64,000 nucleotides of DNA, taken from positions 38,219,956-38,283,955 of the forward strand of contig NC_081135.1 in assembly GCF_958295425.1 (NCBI RefSeq). The letters are read 5' to 3'. This document shows, piece after piece, positions 1-15,892 of this stretch. Source of the DNA: Solea solea (lineage: Eukaryota > Chordata > Actinopteri > Pleuronectiformes > Soleidae). The translations under genes were made by a program, and so were the position numbers. Each line of letters begins with the position of its first letter. Position 1 is the first letter of the stretch. The notes under the pieces are model-generated. The model saw only the letters and a list, made by a program, of their open reading frames with translations, was not told the origin of the DNA and searched no databases.

Positions 1-3000
1 CACACACACACGCGTCGCAGGAGTTGAAATAATATTCAGCTTTTCAAGCGACACTCGCCGGACTCTTTGTTTCTGTTGAATTTAAACACACAACTCAACC
101 TGTGCTGAGTTAAATGTCAAAAACACGGGACAGGAGGATGTTTTTTAGCTTTAATTTTCATAGACGCACACACGCAGGTGACACTCTGTTTGCTTTACAC
201 ATCATTTAGACTCAAATAGAGAATAAAAAGTATTAAAAGAACGCACAATGCAAGCGAAAAAGTATGTTTTAAAGAGGTGAGGTTTATGGGTTCAGGGGTC
301 AAACTGACCTCTGACACCTCAACAAATAACTCCACTGTTGTTGAGTTAAATGTAAAGAGAGAGAAAGTAAAAGCTCCGACTAAAATGGAGAATAAAAAGT
401 ATTAGAAGAACGTACAATGTAAGCAAACATTTAAGATTAAAGAGGACAAACTCATTTTAACAATGAAACACACTGAAAAAAGCATAATATGTCCCTTTTA
501 AGTCCCTGAGATCCTCAGTTTATATGCCTTTATTATGTCATTAATGGATCCTGGACCTAAACCATGGGATCAGGACTTTCTTTAGAACTGGACGTCTGAC
601 CCCAAGACATGTGGACGTCAGAGCGCGAGCAGCTTCTTATTTACATATTTACACCGTCCAACGTTTAAGATCTCATTCCACAAATGTTCCTCAGAAACAA
701 CCCTCTCATCTTCCTCTTCAGTTAGAGTCAGACCGTCCATCCTCCCTCCTCCTCCTCCTCCTCCCTTGCCGCTGCCGTTATCCCTCTGTGTCAGGAGCAC
801 AGATTAAGGTTTAAAGTGAGCGTAAACTTTCCCACTGATGATGATGTGATGACTGTCAGACCAGGGTCCAACAACAACAACAACAACAACAACAACGACA
901 ACAAAAGTGTCAAAAACCTCCGTGTTTGTCTGCGATGACGTGAAGCTGAAGACTTGGTCGACTTCAAGACGCTAAAATGCTCCACGGTTTTTACAGAAAA
1001 TACAAATAATTGACCTAAAAAATACTTATTAGCTATATATTAGCTCTAAGAAGAAGCGAAAACCCAAATCACATATCAAAACACTTGAAATAACAGTGAT
1101 TTTGGTCCAAAAAAGTGTCCACAGACCAAAATGTATTCATTTTTCTGATTTCTTTGTTAAATGAAGCAAAGAAACCAGGAAATATTCACAATTAAGAAGC
1201 TGAAAAACAAATAAGCAAATGATCAGAAATTGTTGAAGAGAAATCACTCAGAAAATCAAACGCTGTGATTGTCAAGTGTTTAAAGTCATAATAAATGACT
1301 TAAAACTGAAATTTCACCTCAAAATACCTTCAACTCCCATAACAGCAGGAGTGATCCTTTCAAAATAAAATACCCGACGATTAGCTTTAAAGCTTTATTT
1401 ATTTAACGGTGCTTTCTGCGACAACGTGTCGACTCACTTTACGTCACGTCACTTTCACATCTGTCACGTTTTTTGTCGTCGTAAACACGAAAACAAAGAA
1501 ACCCACGAAGTCGCCCGAGTCTTGTACGTTGAAAACATCGCAGACGAACAAACAAACCTGCTGTAAATAATTAGAATATAATATTGTTTTAAAGGTTAAA
1601 GGCCAGAGGCAGGTTCATTAAACACTCAGTACGTTTTTCACGCACAGTTCACTCGACGCTGACATCACATGTGGCCACACGTGGCCCACGAGCCGCTGGT
1701 TTGAAACCTCTTGATTCTGTCCATTGACGTAAAAAATATCTAATTCATTAACATTAAAATTAAAAATGTGTTTTATCGCGTCGGACTAAGATGATAATTC
1801 TATAAAAACTCACTGTGGTGTAAATGTACTGAGTGACGTGTTACCATGACGACAGAGCGGTGAACTTGACGTACTGTACACTATCAGGAAAGCACACACG
1901 CACACCTTTTAATGGTGCTTTTATTCTTTTCTTTTTTTTTTTTTTTTTTTAGCAGAAGCTAAAGTGTTTATTATTGTTATAATTATTCATATTATTATTA
2001 TTATAATAATAAATATTATAATTTTGACGTCTTTGTTGAGAGAGAGAGAGAGAGATGCTAAATTATACCGTAAAAGGTGTTTGTTATTTTCCGTTGTTTG
2101 TTTGTTTTTGTTGTTTTTCTTCAGTGTGCAATACGAGCAGTGGAAGTGTTTATTTCTTTGTATATATGTGTGTGTGTGTGTGTGTGTGAGGGAACACAGC
2201 TGAGAAAACCCCCAGCATCATTATGACAAGTTTGAACTTTAAACTCTTCTTTCGATTTACCACAGTAAAATAATCTCTTTTTTTATTTTCTAAAAAATAA
2301 CAAAAATACACTTTAGAAACTGACGAGCGGAGCAAAATGTATCATATCTTTGTTAAATTGTTCCCTTTTTAGTGACGAGTGACATCGTGACACACTTTTA
2401 TGCAGCACAATCTGAAATGATATATTTTTAAAGTACATTTTACTGTAAAAAAAGAAGTGAAATTATATTCAACTGGGCATTTTACAACAAACAAACAAAG
2501 AAATATAAATATATTTATAGTATAAATGCATTAATAAGGGATCACGTTCATTTGTACAGCACTTATTAAACACGTACACAGATTACACTCAGATTATAGT
2601 GTTTCACAAAACTTTACCCATTTATTTCACTATATTAATTGTTTTTATCACATTATTATTTTGGAAAAAACGGCCGTTTAAATAATCACAACATTATTTT
2701 TATACATTACATTTACATTTTTATACATCCATACATGTATACATATACTGTATATATATGTGTGACAAATACGTTCATTCATTCATTCATTCACATGCAC
2801 AAAAAGCTTATATTCACTGTCTCACCACAAACATGAGGAAAAATCCGAGACCACAGATTAGATTATATAAAATGAGTTAATCCAAAGAATAAATCAAATA
2901 TACTGTAAATTAAAATTTTAAATTTAAGCCTAAAATTAAAAGTACGATTTTAGCTCAAAGCGACACAGAAGACAAAAAGTCATTAAAATGGAAACAAGTT

Positions 3001-4620
3001 CTAAATAAAAATTCCCCCCCAAAAAACCATATACTATAAATAGAAACGATATTGTGATGCCACGAATCGTTAGCATTTTAACATCGTAGCAGACAAAACT
3101 GTTTTCCTCGCAATATTGAGCTTGCGTACTGTAGCTTTAATAATAGTGAGAAGTGAGCTCCACGTCGACGATTCAAATTAACGTTGTACATATTTTATTT
3201 TGTGACCTTTATTTGGTAAAATGCCCGAAAAATTAGGATTAGTTATTGTAAATGTTTGGAAATGATGCCGCTGCAGCTGTTCTGTTACTGTTATTGTTTC
3301 TATCGTAGACAATAAATGAATAAATAAATGAATAAATAAATGAAACAACACGTACTGCAGTCATCGCGATCTTCTCTTCACCTGCCCGAACAGAAACTCA
3401 GTCCAGTTAAAGGTGCAGTCTGGAACATTTACCAGTTTTTCTTTTCTTTTCTTTTCTTTTTTATCTCTAGTTTCTTGTTATTTTTTAGATTATAAACTCA
3501 ATTAATCCTATTTATTTCTTAGTTTTAAATGTAAATAATGGTTTTAAGACACAGATATACACGTATATGTGTATATATATATATCTACATACATATTTAT
3601 ATATATTCAAAAGTTTTTGAAAGAAAATAGGTTTGTTTTTCATGGGATGAGGGAGAAAAAAAAGGATATTTTTGTGTAATTGTTGAGTGATGTTAGAAAA
3701 CTGCATGAGTTATAAACTTTTTTCTAAAAAACAAAAGAGAAAAGTCATTGTTTTATTGATTTGTTTGTTTTTTGTTGTCGTGTCTGAACTCTGCTGCTGC
3801 TGCAGTGGTTTCTTTGTGTTGTTTTTAATCCCTCTCCTGTGACCATGTCGTTGTGTAAGAATAGAAACTAAACGTTTTTGGAAACGAAGGCCACGGTCAG
3901 TTGAACTCGTGCTCTTTACGGCTTTGACCTTTGACCTGCTCTAATGACGCAATGTCACTAAATGTTTCTGCGATTGATTTCCAGAGACAACGAAAAAGGT
4001 CAAGAGCAGCTAAAAATACTCACACGACAAGGAAATGTACGGAAGAGTGTTAGTGCCACAAGGAAAAAAGAATAAAGCATTTATTCTGAGAAAGTCAGAA
4101 AAATTGGAATTGATATGGAATTCTGAGAATATTGGAATACTGAGGAAAGTCATAATTCTGATTAAGTGGAATAGAGATTAAAGTCTGAATTCTAAGAAAA
4201 AACGTCATAATTCTGAGAGGTTGTAAAGTTGGAATTCTGACTAATCTCAAGAGTTCATGCCATTGTATTTATTTTTCTTTCAAACTTTATTATTTTTAAT
4301 ACTCAAGTGCTGTCGTTCACATTTAAGATTCTTTCCTTCATTACACACAAGGAATCAATCACTGCAGCATGTGTAGTTTATAATCTGGTTTCATCTGTGG
4401 TCTATATTTAAGATGATTAGTTGGAAACAAATCTGCAGATTTTAAATCCCTGCTTTTAAATTAAGAGCCTCCAACATGGACTTCGATACTCAGAAAAACA
4501 GAAATTTGTAAGTTAAACTCTAGAATAGTTCAAACAGAGTGTTCTGAATGTTTACGATAATTTCATGTGGAAAACGGGTCAGGGTTTTTAAAAAAAGAAA
4601 TAAGCAGAACAAACTAAACA
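1..4620. other. Non-coding region downstream of hspd1
   Basis: I see no coding exon here on either strand; the open frames are short and made of low-complexity sequence. The stretch is AT-rich and holds a (CAA)n run near 870-895, a long poly-T at 1929-1950, (GA)n at 2040-2054, (TG)n at 2166-2188, (TTCA)n near 2777-2795 and (AAATGAAT)n near 3310-3342. Around 1071-1260 lies a diverged copy of an AT-rich interspersed repeat also seen further right, with a phrase like AGAAACCAGGAAATATTCAC. In mammals coq10b lies on this side and points towards hspd1, so part of this could be its 3'UTR, but nothing in the sequence proves that. Confidence 0.6.
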
Positions 4621-4629
4621 TGAGAACAA

Positions 4630-5360
4630 TTGAATTTATTAAATAAAAAAAGAGAAGAATCACCATTAATCATAGTCTACATTTTACAAAAAGAAAACCA
4701 TGATCACAGCCGTTTGTCGTATAGAATGTTTGAGACTTTATTTTTAAACGCAAGTAAACTGTCGTTTTCTGCAACTTAATCCACGGAAACATCGTAAACG
4801 CAGCGACGTCACCGTAGCCACTCTTCGTCCGATCGTCTTTTTTAATTCTAAATCTCCGACAACTGACGTAAAAACGTAACATGAGACACAGAAAAGGTCC
4901 AGGTTCTGTAAGAAAAACTGGTTTAATTAAGTCACATAACAATTATATTCTTTTAAACCCACAAACTGAGAAGAGACGAGACATTAATGTGTAAATATAT
5001 AAAATAAAAAAGTGAATCAACAGAACATGATGGAGACAAAGAGGACAGAAACATTCCTAACCATAGATTACTCTGTTTTCTGCCCCGTCGTCGACGTACA
5101 GCGTTAGTTTCTTCTTCACGGGTCAAAATGGTGTCATGGTGTAGTAACTGGACTCCTCCTCCTGACTGAGGCTCCATCCATTTAAAGTCTTTTTTAGGAG
5201 GGGGGGGGGGCGAGGCATACTCATGGCCAGTCAGTGTGGGCGGAGTCAGGTGGAGGTGGCTGCAGGTGTGTGTGTGTTCCTCAGCCACCTCCAGCACCAC
5301 TCTGCCCATAGAGTCTGTACAGCAACAAGTCAGCGAGCGGCAGGCGGGGGGAGGGCGGTT
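4630..5360 (-). other. hspd1: hspd1 3'UTR (approximate end)
   Basis: This is the region after the hspd1 stop codon on the minus strand. Complements of AATAAA lie at 4737-4742 and 4635-4640; either could set the 3' end, and I cannot choose between them from sequence alone. A poly-G/C run near 5201-5210 and CA-rich sequence are present. Confidence 0.5.
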
Positions 5361-10903
<5,543 letters not shown>

Positions 10904-11010
10904 TTGTGTGTTTAAGAGCGGGTCGCTGCTACAAGGTGATAGAACTCCTTCAGGAGAGAGAGTACTCTGGACGGTCGTGTGGTGCGAGAGTGCCCGGACT
11001 GCACATGGTC
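10904..11010 (-). other. hspd1: Probable non-coding first exon of hspd1 (start approximate)
   Basis: The first coding exon begins at 9355 with an acceptor only two bases before the ATG, so an upstream 5'UTR exon is required. Reading the minus strand, the best donor in the GC-richer promoter side is CACAA/GTAAGTC, with the exon ending at 10904. A GC box (GGGGCGGGCCGG on the minus strand, near 11031-11042) lies just upstream. Hsp60 genes typically have such a non-coding first exon. The transcription start is a guess. Confidence 0.42.
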
Positions 11011-11230
11011 TATCACATCCGGGGTATTTACCGGCCCGCCCCGGAATCTGCATAACCACAATTAAATTTAAAATAACTGCTTTTATTGACATTTTGGACA
11101 CATTTTCTGACTGTTTTGCGTTTTATGTTGTAGCTTTTAATCGAATGTATGAAAAGTGTTTACGTAAATGACACAGTATGCCAGGTTTTTCATCATTTTG
11201 TTGGATTTATGCTCGTTCCGGGGCGGCCGC

Positions 11231-11243
11231 TTCCAGAATTTTC
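11231..11243. promoter_or_regulatory. Heat-shock element (three perfect units)
   Basis: TTC-CA-GAA-TT-TTC is exactly the alternating nTTCnnGAAnnTTCn array bound by trimeric HSF1. It lies next to a GC box and an inverted CCAAT box, midway between the two divergent chaperonin genes. Confidence 0.85.
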
Positions 11244-11504
11244 TCGTGTGCCATTGGAGGGGGCACAAACGGGTCAAAGTTGACATTGTGCAACGTTGCT
11301 CCAACTTTAAATCAACAAATACGACACAAAACACCAAAATTGTGCATTTATACACAATTCTAAACTCGAACATTCACGTTTTATTCTCACTGTGTATGTT
11401 TAAATCTGTTTACAAAAAGCCGCTTAGCGCCAGGGGATCATTTATGTGGATTTTCGGTTAGGCAAATTCGTGGCCAGCCCCAGATTAGTGCGCACGCGCG
11501 CTCT

Positions 11505-11515
11505 GGAAGGTTCCT
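11505..11515. promoter_or_regulatory. Second, two-unit heat-shock element
   Basis: GGAAGGTTCC contains GAA-GG-TTC, two inverted pentamers in correct spacing, followed by a poor third unit (TCC). It lies about 115 bp upstream of the hspe1 start codon. It is weaker than the element at 11231 and may act jointly with it. Confidence 0.6.
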
Positions 11516-11628
11516 TCCTCACGTGTGGGACATTTGGGGTGACACATACCGGCTCAGTGTGACGGATCCACGGGCTCCTGTTCCACGCAGACACTCACAC
11601 ACACACGCCGCAGACAACGACGAGAAAA

Positions 11629-14260
11629 ATGGTAAGAGATTTTATGTCCGTGAAGCTGAAGGGCGGCAAAAAAGAGAGAAGAATGTCACGCGCTTATCGT
11701 ATGTGATAGCGATTTTTTTTAAACATTGCTAGCAGCTAATGTTGCGTTAGCTTTCGTTAACATCCACTGACAAGGTCAAACAGGTGAGAGGATGAACTCA
11801 GGTGTGGATGAATTCATGTTAAATTAACTTTATTAATGTGTAGGTGACGAAGCAGGATGGTGTTCTGGGATTATTTCATGTTCCTGGAATCGAACCTCTA
11901 GCTTCGTAATAATGTGTGTGCATCCACTTCACCCACTGGGAACATGTGCTGATGAATGAATGAATGAATGAACAAACTGAGCCTGCAGCTCTCCCATGTA
12001 AATGAATGGAAATGTCGTTTACTGTACTATTACATGCTTTATGCTATTGCTTTAATATCATTTAATCTACTGTAAACACGCTTTTCTGCATATGTCATAT
12101 CAATATCTTCAATAATCAGTTCATTATTAATAATACAATCATATCTGGACTCATTGTCAAAGCTTAAAGGCTTCATGATATTAAATAAAATAGAACGTGT
12201 TTCTTCTTTTCTATCTAAATCTACTGTTTCCCTTTTTAGTTATGACAGACAAACATGATTGCCATTTATAGAATCAATTTGAATATATACTTAGAGAGCG
12301 CTAATCGCTATAAAGGTCGCCCACAGAGTTAATACATTCATTTCTTAATTAGGACATAAAAAGAGAACATAATGTGTACTTTATTCATCACAGTAGGTAA
12401 AGTCAGTCTTTAAGGCTTCTTCCTACCTATATTCTAATTATTCATGTGAATATGTCGTTTCATCCAAATAAAGAAGTGTTAATTCACCTCCCTTTATCCC
12501 CAGTTTTATTTATTTATTCATTTATTATTGTTTTGAAAACAAATCCTTAATCTCTCCACCATGAAAACGTAGGTCATAGTGAAATAAGATAAAATGCACT
12601 TTATTAATCCCTGCAGGGCAGATTGAGTCGTTCAGCAGCTCACAAAATGGACAAGACGGTAAATAAAGAAATTCAAATAAATAATCTATATCCTGCAGAG
12701 AGAGATGTGTTAGAGGGCAGTTTTCACGCACCAGAAAACTGGAATACTCGGGTTAAATACTAGTATTTGTATTAACCTTTATCATGTACAGCAATAATGC
12801 AAAAATAAGTAAAAATCTACTTTTCATTACCTAGATTTACTTTAGTTCTGCTGTATAACTGCTGTGTACTTTTACTGACTAACTGTTGAGATTAGATTTG
12901 TCAAATCACCCGATTTGAATGAAAGTACTGCTGTGGGGAACTGATGTAATTTAAAACAACACGGCAAGACTTAGAATTTGCCTAAAAACCCTGAGGTGAG
13001 AGGTCAAAGTTTATCGTTAACAGCGTTGTGTAACACGTGTGTACTCCTCCCACTGCCTCGTCTGAAAAAAACTCGGAAGCTTCTGGAAAAGTGGACAAAC
13101 TGGCCTCGGCTGTTATCTCGTCACATCAAAACCAACAAGGACGTTTCGTCATCTGTCTCAAATCTAAAGACAAAAGAAAACACCTCAAGGTTAACGGCAA
13201 AGTGGGCGGGCCTTGTCCTCGCACTGCCTCGGGTTAAAGGTCACAGTGAAGGAAAACTGCAGCAAAACACCACCCCTTCCCTTCCCCCCACGACCTTCAG
13301 CCAAGGTCACTGCACCATCTGCTGGTTTTAAACTGGTGTCAGCTGCTGTTTTAAATCACATTAATAAGAAAATAAATGTGACATAATGAAGAAATGGTGA
13401 CTTCACAGAGGACGCGCTTCATTTACTGAAGACACGCTGTCTCTGTCTCTGTCTTTTCACGGTCTAATCATTCAGGGAGTTGGTTAAACATAGTTTGAAT
13501 GACTTTAAAACGTAATCTTTCGTCTCTTCTGTTCCAGGCCTTCAGAAAATTCCTGCCTCTGTTCGACCGTGTGCTGGTGGAGCGTCTCACAGCAGAGACG
13601 GTGACCAAGGGCGGCATCATGCTGCCAGAGAAAGCTCAGGGCAAAGTGCTGGAGGCCACTGTGAAGGCAGTGGGACCCGGCTCCTTCAACCAGGTAATCC
13701 TCAGCCTGGCTGGTTCTGCGTGACCTCATGACCACTCCATATCCCACTATTTCGATGTAAAAGACCAGTGTTTTCCAACAGGAACCTTAGGTTTCTCTCC
13801 CACACCAAAGTCCAAAGAGAAATTCAGTGATTTTAGCTCGCGGGGACACAGGAGCTGGTCTACTGCTGCCCCGTGTGGTCACTGTTTCTTATGCATTTTT
13901 CATGTTTTCTGTACATTATACTTGTTTTGTTTGACATATTATTCATCATTTTTAAACAATTTACATAGTTTAAAGTTAATAGTTTTAAAGGGATCAATTA
14001 TAAATCATGTATTTTATTAATATTTTCCAGAAAGGAGACATGCAGCCCGTCAGTGTGAAGGTGGGAGAGAAAGTGCTGCTACCAGAATACGGTGGAACTA
14101 AAGTCGTCCTGGACAACAAGGTGCAGTAACGTTTTAAACTAAAACAGTAAAGTTTGGTTTCCTGTGGCGTCTTCTGTGGTTTAATATCTTTTCTCATTCT
14201 GTTCTCCAGGATTATTTCCTCTTCCGTGACGGAGACATCCTCGGTAAATTCATGGAATGA
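11629..14260 (+). CDS. hspe1: 10 kDa heat shock protein, mitochondrial (co-chaperonin Hsp10)
   Basis: Hsp10 forms the heptameric lid that caps Hsp60 in the mitochondrial matrix. The exons are 11629-11631, 13538-13693, 14031-14120 and 14210-14260, all GT-AG and all phase 0, giving 99 residues (human 102). The first exon encodes only the initiator Met (ATG directly followed by GTAAGA). This start was chosen because the acceptor at 13538 opens with AFRKFLPLFDRVLVER and needs a Met in phase. The mobile loop that docks on Hsp60 is ETVTKGGIMLPE (residues 21-32), with the Ile-Met-Leu contact triplet at 28-30. The C-terminus is DGDILGKFME. Intron 1 is about 1.9 kb, and intron 2 carries a solitary arm of the foldback element. 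Confidence 0.97.
11632..13537 (+). other. hspe1: hspe1 first intron
   Basis: No coding sequence or RNA gene is recognised. (AATG)n occurs at 11954-11970. At about 12580-12700 there is a sequence of the type ACTTTATTAATCCCTGCAGG, which also appears near 26905 and 28950 and resembles the 3' tail of a teleost retroelement. Confidence 0.5.
12583..12705. repeat. Retroelement-tail-like repeat (hspe1 intron 1)
   Basis: The phrase CACTTTATTAATCCCTGCAG is followed by AT-rich sequence. Similar phrases with ACTTTATT and a following GGGAAAT lie at 26905-26960 and 28940-28985. I recall this motif as a frequent 3' end of fish retroposons; the exact family is not resolved. Confidence 0.45.
13779..13890. 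mobile_element. Solitary arm of the foldback element (hspe1 intron 2)
   Basis: CTCTCCCACACCAAAGTCCA is followed by AGAGAAATTCAGTGATTTTAG and then the inner-arm phrase GGAGCTGGTCTACTGCTGCC, ending near TGTGGTCACTG. The loop and the opposite arm are missing, so this is a half copy. Confidence 0.65.
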
Positions 14261-14409
14261 GTCTTTAGTGTTTTCCATCAAGTTTGCCTGCCAAGTCATC
14301 CGTGGAGAGAAGAAACTGAGTTATCTTATTCATGTCTGTCTTTATTTTCCCATTTTTATGTTTCTGTTATTTTCAATTGTAAATAATTCCAAACACATTT
14401 TGTTACAAT

Positions 14410-14415
14410 AATAAA
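14410..14415 (+). terminator. hspe1: hspe1 polyadenylation signal
   Basis: AATAAA lies 150 bp after the hspe1 stop codon and is followed by a GT/T-rich stretch (TTGTTGTTGTCTTGTC), as expected for a cleavage site at about 14430. Confidence 0.75.
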
Positions 14416-14435
14416 AGTTGACCAGTGGATTGTTG

Positions 14436-14858
14436 TTGTCTTGTCTCATGATTTCACACTGATACAATAATATATAATAATCATTAATAAAATAAAATGA
14501 TAAAAATATATATTAGTAAGATACTGATGAGACACAAAGTCATTATGGGATGTTAAGTCTTAATGATGAGATATTAAGTCATAATAATGAGAAACTTGAA
14601 ACTTGGGTATGCATTTTTTTTTGTCCAAACAGGCTTCCATAGTTGATCTTATAGATACTGTACATTGGAGTGTCAGTTTATAATCAAATACAAATACACG
14701 AGCTGTCCCTTTAAACGTGAACAGTATGCCGTTGGTGTTGCGTTCACTGACTCGGTGTGGCCTCTGACTCGGTGGCCTTCACTAACTCGGTGTTGCGTTC
14801 ACTGACTCCGCCGCTACAACAACACCGCGACCGACGTACATCCGGGTATTCTGTCGAG
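14436..14858 (+). promoter_or_regulatory. mob4: hspe1-mob4 intergenic region and mob4 promoter/5'UTR
   Basis: Roughly 420 bp separate the hspe1 cleavage site from the mob4 ATG. Near the ATG an imperfect direct repeat (GTGTTGCGTTCACTGACTC near 14736 and 14792, with a related phrase CTCGGTGGCCTTCACTAAC between) makes up most of the presumed 5'UTR and core promoter. No TATA box is evident. Confidence 0.5.
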
Positions 14859-15856
14859 ATGGTCATGGCGGAGGGTACTGCAGTTCTCAGGAGGAATCGG
14901 CCTGGAACCAAGGCTACGGTTCGTTTTCAGCCTCCTGGAACACGTTAACGTCACTTCTGTCGAATCCACGCGACTCATATTGTGGCCGTGTGTCCGCGGA
15001 ACCGCGTTATTTCACCGCACGGCTTAAATATTCAACTTGGTCGCGGACAAAAATACAGGAAGGGCCTGACCTGGGGACGGCTAGCTGAGTTAGCCACCGT
15101 TAGCTGTCGGCCCGTCTATTTCCTTGAGTAGCGTTTACATAAACTACTCTGATGGTAGCTTCCGCTGTTTTAAAGATACGAACTATTACTGTTGCACAAA
15201 TAATTGTAAACTAAATGCGATGATTAATAAATGAGTCGCAAAACACGCAGACGCAGCTATGCTGGCTTTTATTAGCAGTGGTGAATCGAATCCCGGAGTT
15301 GTCGAGTTAGCTCGCGACAAGTTAGCTTCATAGGTGTCAGAAAAGCTGTGATTGTTATTCTTATTTTTCCCTTTTTAACCAAACGTTAAACCGATCATTG
15401 CTTTTATTTCTTTCCTCTACTACTGGTTTGTCACATTATACTGTGTAATGCTAAGCTAGCTCCCCTTTCGCATGTTTCTCCGGCAATAAACTGATTTATT
15501 TAAATACTGTTTTAAATCCGATCCAGATTTAATCTGTCTAGTCTAATCTGGTGGAGTTTAATCTAGATCTGATCTGACATGGCCGTAATGTGAACACCTG
15601 TGAAATTACCCTTTGTAGTGGAATTGGTTGTTTGGTCTTTTAAGTTTCCCTGAACATTCTCCTTAAGCTACGAGCTGTGTTTGTTGTTTAATGTGTTACA
15701 GCCATAGGGCTAGTGTTAGTCATGCTACAATGTCGGCTTTGTCCACTGTGACAGGAGACTAAATTTGTCCTCCCTCCATGTGTAGGATTTCTACAACTGG
15801 CCGGATGAATCATTTGAGGAGATGGACAGCACCCTGGCTGTCCAACAGGTGTGTGT

Positions 15857-15892
<36 letters not shown>

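Larger units (their letters stand above)
11011..11600. promoter_or_regulatory. Bidirectional hspd1/hspe1 promoter
   Basis: The two chaperonin genes diverge from this interval. It holds a GC box (GGGGCGG at 11220-11226), an inverted CCAAT box (ATTGG at 11253-11257), a perfect heat-shock element at 11231-11243, a second shorter one at 11506-11513, and a CpG-rich patch (CGCACGCGCGCTC) near 11491-11503. I see no clear TATA box for hspe1. A shared heat-inducible promoter for Hsp60 and Hsp10 is known in mammals. Its presence here is inferred from the gene arrangement and these motifs. Confidence 0.8.
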
